This document shows positions 33,804 through 42,704 of a DNA stretch of 64,000 bases, piece after piece (the stretch's first letter is position 1; the number at the start of each line of letters is the position of its first letter). Under the pieces are notes generated by a model. It was not told where the DNA came from, made no database searches, and was given only the letters and a program-made list of their open reading frames with translations. The DNA is from Varibaculum prostatecancerukia (GTDB lineage: Bacteria > Actinomycetota > Actinomycetes > Actinomycetales > Actinomycetaceae). The translations under genes and the position numbers were made by a program. Where the stretch lies: the NCBI RefSeq assembly GCF_943169825.2, contig NZ_OW968402.1, positions 682,001 through 746,000 on the forward strand, given 5' to 3'.

Positions 33804-34781
33804 ATGACGGGGATTAAATCCGCAGGTCAAAAACACCTTCTGATTGTACCGGGACGAGCATACCCCGAACTTGCACAGGGGATAGCCGAGGAACTACATA
33901 CCGAGGTGCTGCCCACTGTCGCCTACGATTTTGCCAATGGCGAGATTTATGTACGGTTTTCAGAGTCAGTACGCGGGGCAGACTGCTATGTAGTGCAATC
34001 CCATACTGCTCCTTTGAACAAGTGGGTAATGGAGCAAATGATTATGGTAGATGCCCTCAAACGGGCATCCGCGGCTCGCATTACCGTAGTCGCGCCCTTC
34101 TTCCCCTATGCCCGCCAGGATAAGAAACACCAAGGACGCGAACCCATCTCTGCCCGCCTGATTGCCGATTTGTTCAAAACTGCTGGTGCTGACCGGTTAA
34201 TGAGCGTGGATTTGCATGCCGCTCAAGAACAAGGATTCTTTGATGGCCCCTGGGATCACCTCTATGCCCAACCGGTCCTGATCGACTATGTAAAAAGGCG
34301 GGTTGATCAAAGTAATCTCACGATTGTTTCCCCCGATGCGGGCCGTATCCGGGTGGCAGAGAAATGGGCAAATAAGCTGGGTGGTTGCGAACTAGCCTTC
34401 GTGCACAAAACCCGGGACACCACCCGCCCCAATGTGGCGGTTGCCCACCGGGTAGTGGGTACGGTAGAAGGTCGCACTTGCGTACTGGTCGATGACCTGA
34501 TTGATACCGGGGGTACTATCGCCGAAGCGGTTAAGGTGCTGCTACATTCGGGAGCAAAAGACGTGATTGTGGCCGCCACTCACGGGGTACTTTCTCCGCC
34601 AGCCGCCGAGCGCCTGTCTACCTGTGGGGCTCGCGAAATCATTGTCACGGACACTTTGCCGATTTCAGCGGATAAACGTTTCCCGCAGCTGACGGTACTA
34701 CCAATCGCGCCTCTACTGGCTAGCGCGATCCGGACCGTTTTTGATGATGGCTCCGTTACCGCCCTCTTTGACCAAGATTAG
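33804..34781 (+). CDS. prs: Ribose-phosphate diphosphokinase (PRPP synthetase)
   Basis: 325 residues, full length. Makes PRPP from ribose-5-phosphate and ATP for nucleotide, His and Trp synthesis. Motifs: YDFANGEIYVRFSESVRGAD, FFPYARQDKKHQGREPISAR (flexible ATP-binding loop), SVDLHAAQEQGFFDGP, and the PRPP-binding loop CVLVDDLIDTGGTIAEA. AAAGGT lies upstream of the ATG. It follows glmU by 70 bp as in other actinobacteria and precedes a structured gap and rplY. Confidence 0.97.
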   Translation: MTGIKSAGQKHLLIVPGRAYPELAQGIAEELHTEVLPTVAYDFANGEIYVRFSESVRGADCYVVQSHTAPLNKWVMEQMIMVDALKRASAARITVVAPFFPYARQDKKHQGREPISARLIADLFKTAGADRLMSVDLHAAQEQGFFDGPWDHLYAQPVLIDYVKRRVDQSNLTIVSPDAGRIRVAEKWANKLGGCELAFVHKTRDTTRPNVAVAHRVVGTVEGRTCVLVDDLIDTGGTIAEAVKVLLHSGAKDVIVAATHGVLSPPAAERLSTCGAREIIVTDTLPISADKRFPQLTVLPIAPLLASAIRTVFDDGSVTALFDQD

Positions 34782-34931
34782 GTAAAAACTCCTGGCTTTA
34801 AATGTGAGTTGCCAGACCTTTTCCTACTTCCGGTTTTACCTGGCCGGATCGGGACTATATCCTGAAAGCAGGTTGCCTCGGCGAGGGCGCATTTGCGCCG
34901 TTATCGACGTGGCCGTGGGGAAACCCACGTC
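34780..34931 (+). other. Structured prs-rplY intergenic region (possible leader)
   Basis: Several inverted repeats are packed in the 196-bp gap. AGGTAAAA (34780-34787) pairs with TTTTACCT (34834-34841), enclosing CTGGC (34792-34796)/GCCAG (34811-34815), a weak terminator or cruciform after prs. Nearer rplY, a GGCGC/GCGCC hairpin lies near 34884-34899 and GACGTGG (34906-34912) pairs with CCACGTC (34925-34931). A ribosomal-protein leader is possible; L25 binding is not demonstrated. Confidence 0.35.
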
Positions 34932-34977
34932 CTCCGGGGTTCCGTAAATATCCGTAATCCTAAGGAGGAACATAGAA

Positions 34978-35601
34978 ATGGCGGCAGAACTTTCCGCACA
35001 AGTACGCAAAGAAACCGGCAAAGGCGCAGCGCGTCGCGCTCGCCGCGCGGGACAGATTCCGGCAGTTCTCTACGGTCACACTGTAGAAGAAAACCTGCAC
35101 CTGAATCTGCCAGGTCACGAGACTTTCCTGATTGTAAAAGATAACCCGAACGCGATTATCAACCTGGATGTGGATGGGGAAAAGCACCTGGTGCTGCTAA
35201 AGGAAATCCAGCGTCACCCGGTACGCCGCGACATTCTCCACATTGACCTGTTAGCGGTTAGCCGCGACGAAAAAGTCGAGGTCGAAGTACCAGTCTCGGT
35301 GGTTGGCGAGCCTACACCTGGCACCGTGGTCAACCTGGAAATCTTCAACTTGCCGGTGGAAGTATCCCCCTTGGAGATCCCCGAAGAAATCGTTATCAAC
35401 GTGGAAGGCTGGGAAGAAGGCCGCGTCTTGCGTGCTAGCGAGCTAGAACTACCTGCCGGGGTAACCACCACTCTGGACGACAATCACGACGTACTCTCCA
35501 TTACTCTGCCGGAAGAGATGCCGGAAGAGCCCGTTGCTGAAGAGAGCGAAGAGGGCGAAGAGGATTCCGAGGAAGAAGCTACGGAAGAATCAGCAGAGTA
35601 A
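34978..35601 (+). CDS. rplY: 50S ribosomal protein L25/general stress protein Ctc
   Basis: 207 residues, the long CTC form: an N-terminal 5S-rRNA-binding L25 domain (AQVRKETGKGAARRARRAGQ, IPAVLYGH) joined to the C-terminal TL5 beta domain (VSVVGEPTPGTVVNLEIFNL, ASELELPAGVTTTLDD). It ends in an acidic Glu/Ser tail of about 35 residues, common in actinobacterial L25. A very strong TAAGGAGGAA precedes the ATG, fitting high expression. It is followed 88 bp later by pth, the conserved order. Confidence 0.96.
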   Translation: MAAELSAQVRKETGKGAARRARRAGQIPAVLYGHTVEENLHLNLPGHETFLIVKDNPNAIINLDVDGEKHLVLLKEIQRHPVRRDILHIDLLAVSRDEKVEVEVPVSVVGEPTPGTVVNLEIFNLPVEVSPLEIPEEIVINVEGWEEGRVLRASELELPAGVTTTLDDNHDVLSITLPEEMPEEPVAEESEEGEEDSEEEATEESAE

Positions 35602-35689
35602 CCACTGGTTATACTTTTCGGGGAGGGCGCAGGCCCTCCCCGAAATCAATTTTTAGGGAAAAGATTTAAACGATATAAAGGGGTAGAAA

Positions 35690-36286
35690 GTGGCAGAATC
35701 CTGGCTGGTGATTGGCCTGGGTAATCCGGGCGATAAATATGCAGGTACCCGCCATAATGCCGGGCACCTGGTGATTTCCCATCTGGCGCAAACCCAAGGA
35801 GAGCAGCTGCGGCGCCACAAAACTGGCAGCCAGGTAGCCACTATGCGTCTGGGAATGCCCGGAATCCAAACCCCCGCTGTGCAGCTAGCCATCTTGGATT
35901 CCTTTATGAACACTTCTGGGATTCCTACCGCGAAACTGGTGAAGTTTTTCGGGATTGATCCTGCTGAACGTTTACTGGTAATCCATGATGACCTGGATTT
36001 GCCGGCCTTCGATTTACGACTTAAACGCGGAGGCGGCGAAGGCGGTCATAACGGCCTGCGTTCCATCAGTCAGAACCTGGGAACCAGAGACTATGCGCGC
36101 CTGCGTATCGGGATCGGACGTCCGCACCCGCGGCAAGATCCGGCAGACTACGTACTTTCGCGCTTTCCTCGGGGGGAACAAGCCGCCCTCGAAGATGCCC
36201 TGGATCGAGCCTGCGAAGCCGTAACCGAAGTAGTAACCGAGGGATTTACTCGCGCCCAACAGCGCCTAAACACTCACGCCAGTTAG
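35690..36286 (+). CDS. pth: Peptidyl-tRNA hydrolase
   Basis: 198 residues. Frees tRNA from prematurely released peptidyl-tRNA. Motifs: VIGLGNPGDKYAGTRHNAGH with catalytic His and Asn, AILDSFMNTSGIPTAKLVKF, IHDDLDLP with catalytic Asp, and RGGGEGGHNGLRSI. GTG start preceded by AAAGGGGTAGAAA. It is convergent with a lipoprotein gene only 14 bp away, with no obvious terminator in that gap. Confidence 0.97.
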   Translation: MAESWLVIGLGNPGDKYAGTRHNAGHLVISHLAQTQGEQLRRHKTGSQVATMRLGMPGIQTPAVQLAILDSFMNTSGIPTAKLVKFFGIDPAERLLVIHDDLDLPAFDLRLKRGGGEGGHNGLRSISQNLGTRDYARLRIGIGRPHPRQDPADYVLSRFPRGEQAALEDALDRACEAVTEVVTEGFTRAQQRLNTHAS

Positions 36287-36300
36287 GATGCTGCAGCCAG

Positions 36301-37410
36301 TTAAGGTTTGACCCCCACCCTAGCGGTTTTTACCTTCGCGTCCTTAGCACTTAACCCGGGTAGACTTCCCGCATCCTGCCCTAGCTTTCCTCGCAAGTCC
36401 GTCAGGCCGCTCAGGGTTTGGGCAATCAGAGCCTTTTGAGCATCCGGCACTACTGTCAACAAATTCATCTCTACTTCAGAAGCGATTTTTAACCCATCGG
36501 CGGCGGCCTGCTTGTCGCTGCCGCTCAGATCGGCAAAAGGCTGATAAACCGCTTCCCGCGGATCTGTCCCCAACTGGGTAACCAACTCCTGTAGCTGCCG
36601 ACGCAACAGGGGAGTGATCTCTTCCGAAACCAGCTCTTTCAGCTCGGAATCGCGACCTTGCGCCGCATTTTTTTCGATATTGTAGCGCAGGGCATCTAGC
36701 TGTCTAATCCCTTTGCTCAGTTCTTTCTTTTGCTGATCGCTAAGAGGAGTTTTCTCCTCTTTTCCTTTGCGATTTTCCTCCGTTTTATCAGGGCGCCACT
36801 TGCCATCCTGGTAGCGCAAGGCGGACAGCTGGCTAGGATTAGCAGGCGGTAAGGTTAAAGAAGCAGCCGCCGCAATCTGCTTATTTTCACGCTCCATGGC
36901 CACGCCCGTAGCCACCAGTACCTTCGCGAGAGCCGCGGTCTGTTTTAACTGTGCTACTTCGTCCTTATCGCCCTGGGAAGATTCTTGGCTCTCCCTAGCC
37001 ACGGCAGCTAGAGTCAACCCATCATTTAAGGCATTTACCTGGCAATCTACTAGCTTTTGCATCAGAGCTTCACTGTTTCCCGGAATCCGATAGGGTTGCG
37101 GTTCCGGCAGGTTCTCCGGTTTTTCTTTCCCCGCTATCTTTACCTGGGGACTGGGCCAACGCGGCCCCAGCACTTTACCGCGCGCCTCGAAACCATCTTT
37201 AAAAGCTAAAAGATCGGGACTACCGGCAAATACCTGTTCGATACCGGCACCGATTGCCTCTTGACAGGCACTAGCTCGTTGGCGTGCCACCTGCGTCTGA
37301 TCCGCACGCACCGCATCTCCGCTGCCATCATCGATGCGAACCCCGCATCCGGCAAGACTCAGGGAGGCGCTTAGTAATAAGGTAAGGGGAACAATCCAAG
37401 TTTTCTTCAT
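36301..37410 (-). CDS. Putative lipoprotein, unknown function (DUF4439-like position)
   Basis: 369 residues if started at MKKTWIVPLT (37410); an in-frame ATG at 37437 adds nine residues. A signal peptide ends in the lipobox LAGC, so the mature protein should be lipid-anchored outside the membrane. The rest is helical and charged: a region of about 100 residues with two Cys (SACQEAIG and VDCQVNAL), a Lys/Glu-rich linker near 205-230, then two helical segments. Related helical lipoproteins (DUF4439) sit in this place beside rimP in some actinobacteria, but I cannot confirm that from sequence. Divergent from rimP with a gap of only about 60 bp. Confidence 0.75.
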   Translation of the reverse strand: MKKTWIVPLTLLLSASLSLAGCGVRIDDGSGDAVRADQTQVARQRASACQEAIGAGIEQVFAGSPDLLAFKDGFEARGKVLGPRWPSPQVKIAGKEKPENLPEPQPYRIPGNSEALMQKLVDCQVNALNDGLTLAAVARESQESSQGDKDEVAQLKQTAALAKVLVATGVAMERENKQIAAAASLTLPPANPSQLSALRYQDGKWRPDKTEENRKGKEEKTPLSDQQKKELSKGIRQLDALRYNIEKNAAQGRDSELKELVSEEITPLLRRQLQELVTQLGTDPREAVYQPFADLSGSDKQAAADGLKIASEVEMNLLTVVPDAQKALIAQTLSGLTDLRGKLGQDAGSLPGLSAKDAKVKTARVGVKP

Positions 37411-37471
37411 CAAAGTTAAGTTTGCCACGGGTAACATGTTTTTAGAAATAAATAATTAGCGAGGGGAAGAA

Positions 37472-37936
37472 ATGAGCAAAGCAAAAACTAAACTAGAAGA
37501 TGAACTCTACGAGTTATTAACCGGGGATTGCGAAGATGCTGGACTTTTTCTCGAAGACGTGTCTTTAAAACGTGCCGGAAAATATACCCGCCTAGTGGTA
37601 ACGGTAGATTTACCCCGCGGACCGGGTGCGGTGCGTGAAGATCAGCTTTCTCAGGCGACCTTAGAGATTTCTCGACACCTGGATGAGGTTGACCCGATTA
37701 ACGGCACCTATAACCTGGAGGTCACTACCCCTGGAATTGAGCGTCCTCTAAGGGATGAACGCCAGTTTTCCAGGGCGATTGGGCATCAGATCTTGGTGAA
37801 GAGGTGTGAGGGCACCAACGAAGAGGGTAAGCTGGTGGCTACGACAACTGAAGAAATCGAACTGGAAACTGCCGCGGGCCAGCGCACCGTCCCCCTAAAA
37901 GATATTGCGCAAGCCCAGATGGTAGTGAAGTTCTAA
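37472..37936 (+). CDS. rimP: Ribosome maturation factor RimP
   Basis: 154 residues, full length. Needed for 30S subunit maturation. Typical signatures: EDELYELLTGDCEDAGLFLE at the N-terminus, LSQATLEISRHLDEVDPING, YNLEVTTPGIERPLRDERQF, and the C-terminal Sm-like beta domain VPLKDIAQAQMVVKF. GAGGGGAAGAA precedes the ATG. First gene of the conserved rimP-nusA-infB-rbfA-truB-ribF series, 17 bp upstream of nusA. Confidence 0.95.
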   Translation: MSKAKTKLEDELYELLTGDCEDAGLFLEDVSLKRAGKYTRLVVTVDLPRGPGAVREDQLSQATLEISRHLDEVDPINGTYNLEVTTPGIERPLRDERQFSRAIGHQILVKRCEGTNEEGKLVATTTEEIELETAAGQRTVPLKDIAQAQMVVKF

Positions 37937-37953
37937 AGCTCGTAAGGAGCATC

Positions 37954-38952
37954 ATGGATATTGATATGGCCGCGTTACGCATGGTAGAAGCGGAAAAGGG
38001 TGTCAGCTTAGATACCCTGATGGCTGCTATCGAGGACGCCCTCTTGAAGGCCTACCATAACGCCCCCGGTGCGCTCGATGACGCACGAGTAGAAGTTAAT
38101 CGCAAGAACGGTCACGTAATCGTGATGGCATCCGAGATCGACGAGAACGGCAACAAGATCGGCGAGTTCGATGACACCCCCTCGGGTTTTGGGCGCATCG
38201 CCACTACTACCGCCCGCTCTATCATTATGCAACGGCTGCGGGAAGCTGAGGACGACCAGGTGTTGGGGTCTTTCCGAGATAAGCAAGGCGAAGTGATCTC
38301 GGGAATTATCCAGCAGAGCCGGGAAAAAGATGCAGTAGTGGTCAAGGTTGGCGATTTTGAAGCAATTTTGCCGAAAGCTGAGCAGGTTCCCGGGGAACAG
38401 TATCGTCACGGACAGTGGATACGCGCGGTGGTGGTGAAAACTATGCGCGGGGAAAAGGGCGCCCGGATTGAGATATCGCGCCGCCACCCTGACCTGGTGC
38501 GGGGACTATTTGCGCGAGAAGTCCCGGAGATTACCTCCGGAGAAGTGGTTATTGAATCAGTGGCGCGCGAGGCCGGATACCGTACCAAGATAGCGGTACG
38601 TTCTACTCGCCCCAATATCAACGCCAAGGGAGCCTGTATCGGACCTATGGGTAGGCGCGTGCGAGCGGTGATGAATGAGCTCAACCACGAAAAAATTGAC
38701 ATCATCGATTATTCCGAGGACGTGGCCACTTTTGTCGCTAATGCCCTCTCACCTGCACGTGTTACCTCTGTCACGGTGGAACCGGCAGAACATGTACTTG
38801 CACACGTGGTGGTACCGGATTTCCAGCTCTCTCTCGCGATTGGTAAAGAGGGGCAAAATGCTCGTTTAGCTGCTCGTTTAACCGGGGCGAAGATCGATAT
38901 TCATTCCGATATCGACCAGGAATCTGCCGCGGAGGAATCCGAAAACCTTTAG
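37954..38952 (+). CDS. nusA: Transcription termination/antitermination factor NusA
   Basis: 332 residues, the short actinobacterial form without C-terminal AR repeats. The N-terminal polymerase-binding domain (MAALRMVEAEKGVSLDTLMA) is followed by an S1 domain (GEVISGIIQQSREKDAVVVK), then KH1 and KH2 (PNINAKGACIGPMGRRVRAV and LAIGKEGQNARLAARLTGAK). AAGGAG precedes the ATG. It binds RNA polymerase and nascent RNA and modulates pausing and termination. The expected next gene, ylxR, has no intact frame here. Confidence 0.97.
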   Translation: MDIDMAALRMVEAEKGVSLDTLMAAIEDALLKAYHNAPGALDDARVEVNRKNGHVIVMASEIDENGNKIGEFDDTPSGFGRIATTTARSIIMQRLREAEDDQVLGSFRDKQGEVISGIIQQSREKDAVVVKVGDFEAILPKAEQVPGEQYRHGQWIRAVVVKTMRGEKGARIEISRRHPDLVRGLFAREVPEITSGEVVIESVAREAGYRTKIAVRSTRPNINAKGACIGPMGRRVRAVMNELNHEKIDIIDYSEDVATFVANALSPARVTSVTVEPAEHVLAHVVVPDFQLSLAIGKEGQNARLAARLTGAKIDIHSDIDQESAAEESENL

Positions 38953-39016
38953 TTTAGGTCTGCGCCAGCTTCCTCCGGCTTCGGCTTATTTCCGCTAAAG
39001 CGCTAGTATAGAAGGT

Positions 39017-39180
39017 GGAACCTATCTTTGGTTGCAATGGATGCGTCGGTTCTGGGCTTTTGCCTTGGCCGGTGCTTTATTGTGAGCGGTGTAGGAACTT
39101 TTCAGTAAGGTTACCGGCATTTACACCCAGTAGATGCCCGATACAGGAAAGCAGGGTTGGAAGCTGATGGTCACCCGATG
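39017..39180 (+). pseudogene. Possible ylxR (rnpM) remnant between nusA and infB
   Basis: In most actinobacteria a ~90-codon ylxR lies between nusA and infB. Here the 298-bp gap has no intact gene. One frame from GTG 39017 reads GCNGCVGSGLL..., recalling the family's CVGC motif, and a frame further on reads YRHLHPVDARYRKAGLEADG, recalling the ylxR C-terminal GRGAWLHP...C pattern. These fragments lie in different frames and lack key residues. The similarity is by eye only and could be chance; an ordinary non-coding leader is the alternative. Confidence 0.3.
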
Positions 39181-39219
39181 AGCAACCAGCGATGATCTGC
39201 CAATTAAACCAATAGCCTG

Positions 39220-39246
39220 CTCCTCGCTGGGCAGGCCAGCAAGGAG
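39220..39246 (+). promoter_or_regulatory. Hairpin sequestering the infB ribosome-binding site
   Basis: CTCCTCGCTGG (39220-39230) pairs with CCAGCAAGGAG (39236-39246): 10 pairs with one C-A mismatch, loop GCAGG. The right arm is the Shine-Dalgarno AAGGAG of infB, 4 nt before its GTG start. Opening of the hairpin would be required for initiation, suggesting translational control of IF2. Confidence 0.65.
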
Positions 39247-39250
39247 AATT

Positions 39251-42043
39251 GTGGCGAAACTTAGAGTTCATGAGCTAGCTAAAGAGCTCGGAACCACTTC
39301 GAAAATTGTGCTGCAGGCACTAAAGGACTCGGGGGAGTTCGTAAAAAGCGCGTCCTCAACTATTGAGGCTCCGGTTGCGCGGAAAATGCGTGAGCATTTT
39401 GCCAAGCTAGCCGAAGAACAAGAGGCGGCGGCTCCCAAAGCTAAAGCGGAGAAACAGAAGGCGGCTCCCAAGACCGCTAAAGCCAAGGCGGGGGCGAAAG
39501 CTGGCGCTAGCAAGGCAGCTGGAAGCAAAGCCGCAGCTAGCAAGGATACAGAAGCTAAGGCTGAACCCCAGTCCAAGGCTAAGCCGGCCGCTAAAGGCGC
39601 CAAGAAAACTGCCGCTAGTAAAGCAGCGCCGAAGCCTGGCCCGAAACCGGCCGTTAAAGAAACTGAGGCGAAGCCGCAGAAAAAGGCAGCGAAACCGGAG
39701 GCTAAACCCGGTAGGTCAGCGGCGAAACCTGGCCCGAAACCGGCTCCGCGTCCCGGCGGTCCGCGCCCGGGGAACAATCCTTTTGCATCTTCGCAGGGAA
39801 TGCCGCGTCCCGGCGGTCCGCGCCCGGGGAACAACCCCTTCGCATCCTCCCAGGGAATGCCACGCCCCGGAGGCAGCTCCGGGCAGCGTAAAAACGCTGG
39901 TCGTGGACGTCCCGGACGGGGGAATAGACGGGGTACGGGGGCAACTCCTAATGTGATGCCCACTCATTCAGCATCTGCGCCTATGATGGATCAGCCGGCT
40001 CCTTCGCGCGGTCAACGGCGCGGTGGCGGCGGGCAAGGCGGTCCAGGAGGTTCCGGTGGTCCGGGTCGTCCCGGCGGTCACCGGATGAATAACCGTGGTC
40101 GCGGTGGTTTTGGCGCCACTCAAGGGGCGTTTGGTCGCGGCGGTTCTTCTAAAGCGAAGCGGCGTAAATCGAAACGCGCTAAACGCGCCGAGTACGAGCA
40201 AACAGCACCCAAGATTGGTGGCGTGCAGGTACCTCACGGCGATGGCTCCACGCCCTTACGCTTGCGTTCGGGTGCGTCCCTGGCCGATATGGCAGATCGG
40301 ATCGACTGCGATCCCGCATCCTTGGTCACCGTATTGATGACCTTGGGCGAGATGGCGACTTCTAACCAGTCTTTGGATGAAGACACCTTGGTCACTTTAG
40401 GCTCTGAACTGGGCTACCAGGTTGAAGTAGTTTCCCCAGAGGACGAAGATCGCGAACTGCTGGAATCCTTCGATATTGATTTGAAGGAAGAAGAACAAAG
40501 CGATGAGGAAGATGCTAAGCCTCGTCCTCCGGTGGTTACGGTTATGGGTCACGTTGACCACGGTAAAACCAAGCTGCTGGATGCGGTGCGCGATACCGAT
40601 GTGGTTGGTGGCGAGCACGGCGGAATCACCCAGCATATTGGTGCCTACCAGGTAAACATCGATATGGATGAGGTTCGCCGCGCGATTACCTTTATCGATA
40701 CCCCCGGTCACGAGGCGTTCACCGCTATGCGTGCGCGCGGGGCGGAAGTTACCGATATCGCGATTTTGGTGGTGGCTGCTGATGACGGGGTTATGCCCCA
40801 GACAGTGGAAGCGATCAACCATGCGCAGGCTGCGAATGTACCGATCGTGGTGGCGGTCAACAAGGTTGATAAACCTGAAGCCAACCCGGATAAGGTTCGC
40901 GCTCAACTCACTGAATACGGTTTGGTAGCCGAGGAATACGGCGGCGACGTAATGTTCGTTGACGTCTCGGCTAAGCAGCGTAAAGGTATTCATGAATTGT
41001 TAGAGGCAGTGCTGCTAACTGCAGATGCTGCCTTAGAACTGAAAGCTAATCCGGATGCTCCTGCCCGCGGGGTGGCTATTGAAACTCGCCTAGATAAAGG
41101 ACGGGGCGCGGTGGCTACTATCTTGGTGCAGCGCGGTACCTTGCGCGTTGGTGACTCGATTGTGGTGGGTTCGGCGCATGGCCGGGTTCGCGCCATGCTT
41201 GACGAGTACGGTAATACGGTTGAGGAAGCCGGTCCTTCTTTCCCCACGGCGGTGCTGGGGCTTACCAGCGTGCCGGGAGCAGGAGACTCCCTGCTGGTAG
41301 CCGAAGATGAACGCACTGCTCGCCAGATTGCCGATAAGCGGCAGGCACAGCAGCGCGCTGCCCAACTGGGCAAACGCCGCAAGCGGATTTCGCTGGAAGA
41401 TTTCAATGCCGCTTTGGAACAGGGCAAGGTAGATACTTTGAACCTGATTTTGAAGGGCGATGTTTCCGGTGCCGTCGAGGCCTTGGAAGATTCACTACTC
41501 AAGATCGATGTGGGCGAAGAAGTGCAGCTGCGGATTATTCACCGCGGGGTTGGCGCTATCACCCAAAACGATATCAACTTGGCCAGCGTAGACAACGCGG
41601 TAGTGATTGGATTCAACGTGCGCCCGGCGCAGCGAGTGGCCGAATACGCCGATGCTGAAGGCGTAGATATGCGCTTCTACAACGTCATCTATCAGGCGAT
41701 TGAAGATGTTGAGAACGCTATGAAGGGCATGCTCAAACCCATTTATGAAGAAAAACAGATGGGTACCGCCGAGATCTTGCAGGTGTTCCGTTCCTCCAAG
41801 TTCGGTAATATCGCTGGTTCGCTGGTGCGTGAGGGTCTGATCAAGCGTGGTGCTAAAGCCCGCTTGGTGCGTGACGGCGTAGTAGTTGAGCCGGAACTGC
41901 AGATTTCTTCTCTGCGTCGCGAAAAAGACGATGTTACCGAGGTTCGCGAAGGCTACGAATGTGGTATTTCGCTGGGCGTCAAGGACATCAAGGTTGGCGA
42001 CCAGATCGAAACCTGGGAAATGGTAGAGAAACCGCGCGAATAG
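39251..42043 (+). CDS. infB: Translation initiation factor IF-2
   Basis: 930 residues. Brings initiator fMet-tRNA to the 30S subunit with GTP. The N-terminal IF2_N domain ([20 protein letters not shown]) is followed by a long Lys/Ala-rich then Pro/Gly/Arg-rich disordered region (~60-290) containing two copies of a 19-residue repeat, [19 protein letters not shown] (39746-39859). GTPase core from ~430: [45 protein letters not shown]; then domains II-IV to the C-terminus. GTG start behind a hairpin-masked Shine-Dalgarno. Followed by a 15-bp hairpin before rbfA. Confidence 0.97.
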   Translation: MAKLRVHELAKELGTTSKIVLQALKDSGEFVKSASSTIEAPVARKMREHFAKLAEEQEAAAPKAKAEKQKAAPKTAKAKAGAKAGASKAAGSKAAASKDTEAKAEPQSKAKPAAKGAKKTAASKAAPKPGPKPAVKETEAKPQKKAAKPEAKPGRSAAKPGPKPAPRPGGPRPGNNPFASSQGMPRPGGPRPGNNPFASSQGMPRPGGSSGQRKNAGRGRPGRGNRRGTGATPNVMPTHSASAPMMDQPAPSRGQRRGGGGQGGPGGSGGPGRPGGHRMNNRGRGGFGATQGAFGRGGSSKAKRRKSKRAKRAEYEQTAPKIGGVQVPHGDGSTPLRLRSGASLADMADRIDCDPASLVTVLMTLGEMATSNQSLDEDTLVTLGSELGYQVEVVSPEDEDRELLESFDIDLKEEEQSDEEDAKPRPPVVTVMGHVDHGKTKLLDAVRDTDVVGGEHGGITQHIGAYQVNIDMDEVRRAITFIDTPGHEAFTAMRARGAEVTDIAILVVAADDGVMPQTVEAINHAQAANVPIVVAVNKVDKPEANPDKVRAQLTEYGLVAEEYGGDVMFVDVSAKQRKGIHELLEAVLLTADAALELKANPDAPARGVAIETRLDKGRGAVATILVQRGTLRVGDSIVVGSAHGRVRAMLDEYGNTVEEAGPSFPTAVLGLTSVPGAGDSLLVAEDERTARQIADKRQAQQRAAQLGKRRKRISLEDFNAALEQGKVDTLNLILKGDVSGAVEALEDSLLKIDVGEEVQLRIIHRGVGAITQNDINLASVDNAVVIGFNVRPAQRVAEYADAEGVDMRFYNVIYQAIEDVENAMKGMLKPIYEEKQMGTAEILQVFRSSKFGNIAGSLVREGLIKRGAKARLVRDGVVVEPELQISSLRREKDDVTEVREGYECGISLGVKDIKVGDQIETWEMVEKPRE

Positions 42044-42053
42044 CGTTACTTGT

Positions 42054-42092
42054 CGGCTTTTCGGGCGCGAGTGTGTTGCGCCCGAAAAGCCG
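42054..42092 (+). terminator. 15-bp perfect hairpin between infB and rbfA
   Basis: CGGCTTTTCGGGCGC (42054-42068) pairs perfectly with GCGCCCGAAAAGCCG (42078-42092), loop 9 nt. No T-run follows, so it is probably a partial terminator, processing site or mRNA-stability element rather than a full stop; rbfA starts 22 bp further on. Confidence 0.55.
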
Positions 42093-42113
42093 CATTAGGT
42101 GAAGGAGTTTTTC

Positions 42114-42692
42114 ATGGCCGATCAGGCCCGCAGGCGCAAAGTTGAAGAGCGGATTCAAAACACGGTGGCGCGGCTTTTAGAGCGTCGCATCAAAGATCCG
42201 CGCATCGGTTTCACTACGATTACCGATTGCAAAGTCACCGGAGATCTGCAACATGCCACTGTTTTTTACACGGTTTTTGGAGACGAGGACGACCGCAAGA
42301 AAACTGCGCGTGCTTTGAAAAGCGCTAAAGGTTTGATTCGCTCCGAGGTGGGTAAGGCACTAGGGATTCGCCTTACCCCCACCATTGAGTTCACCCTCGA
42401 TGCTCTGCCGGAGCAAGCCGCCAGTTTTGAAGAAAAACTGGCTAGCGCTTTGCATTCTGACCAGCAGCTACGTGGAGTTTCCCAGGCGGCCTCCTATGCC
42501 GGAGAGGAAGATCCCTATCGTAAACCCCGGGAAAAGAAGGTTTACGAAGACGCTCCTGCTGCGCCGGCTTTCACCGAGTGGACTGGTGAGGACGATATTT
42601 TGGGTGAGGACGCAGAGGGCGACGCTCCCGCAGAATCACCGGAACCTGGCGAGATAGAAATATCCGGCGATGATAACCACTTCGAAAGTTAA
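42114..42692 (+). CDS. rbfA: Ribosome-binding factor A
   Basis: 192 residues from the ATG at 42114, with GAAGGAG upstream; the longer reading from 42099 starts inside the Shine-Dalgarno. The RbfA KH-like core is in the first ~115 residues (RRKVEERIQNTVARLLERRI, DPRIGFTTITDCKVTGDLQH, LTPTIEFTLDALPEQA). A C-terminal extension of about 75 residues, acidic and probably disordered (EDDILGEDAEGDAPAESPEP), makes it longer than the usual ~120-160. It assists 16S rRNA 5'-end processing on the 30S subunit, particularly in the cold. Followed 12 bp later by truB. Confidence 0.95.
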   Translation: MADQARRRKVEERIQNTVARLLERRIKDPRIGFTTITDCKVTGDLQHATVFYTVFGDEDDRKKTARALKSAKGLIRSEVGKALGIRLTPTIEFTLDALPEQAASFEEKLASALHSDQQLRGVSQAASYAGEEDPYRKPREKKVYEDAPAAPAFTEWTGEDDILGEDAEGDAPAESPEPGEIEISGDDNHFES

Positions 42693-42704
42693 GTAGCTGC
42701 AGTT

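Noticed and set aside
39268-39963. 231-residue minus-strand frame inside infB
   Set aside because: Ala/Pro-rich shadow of the low-complexity IF2 N-terminal region.
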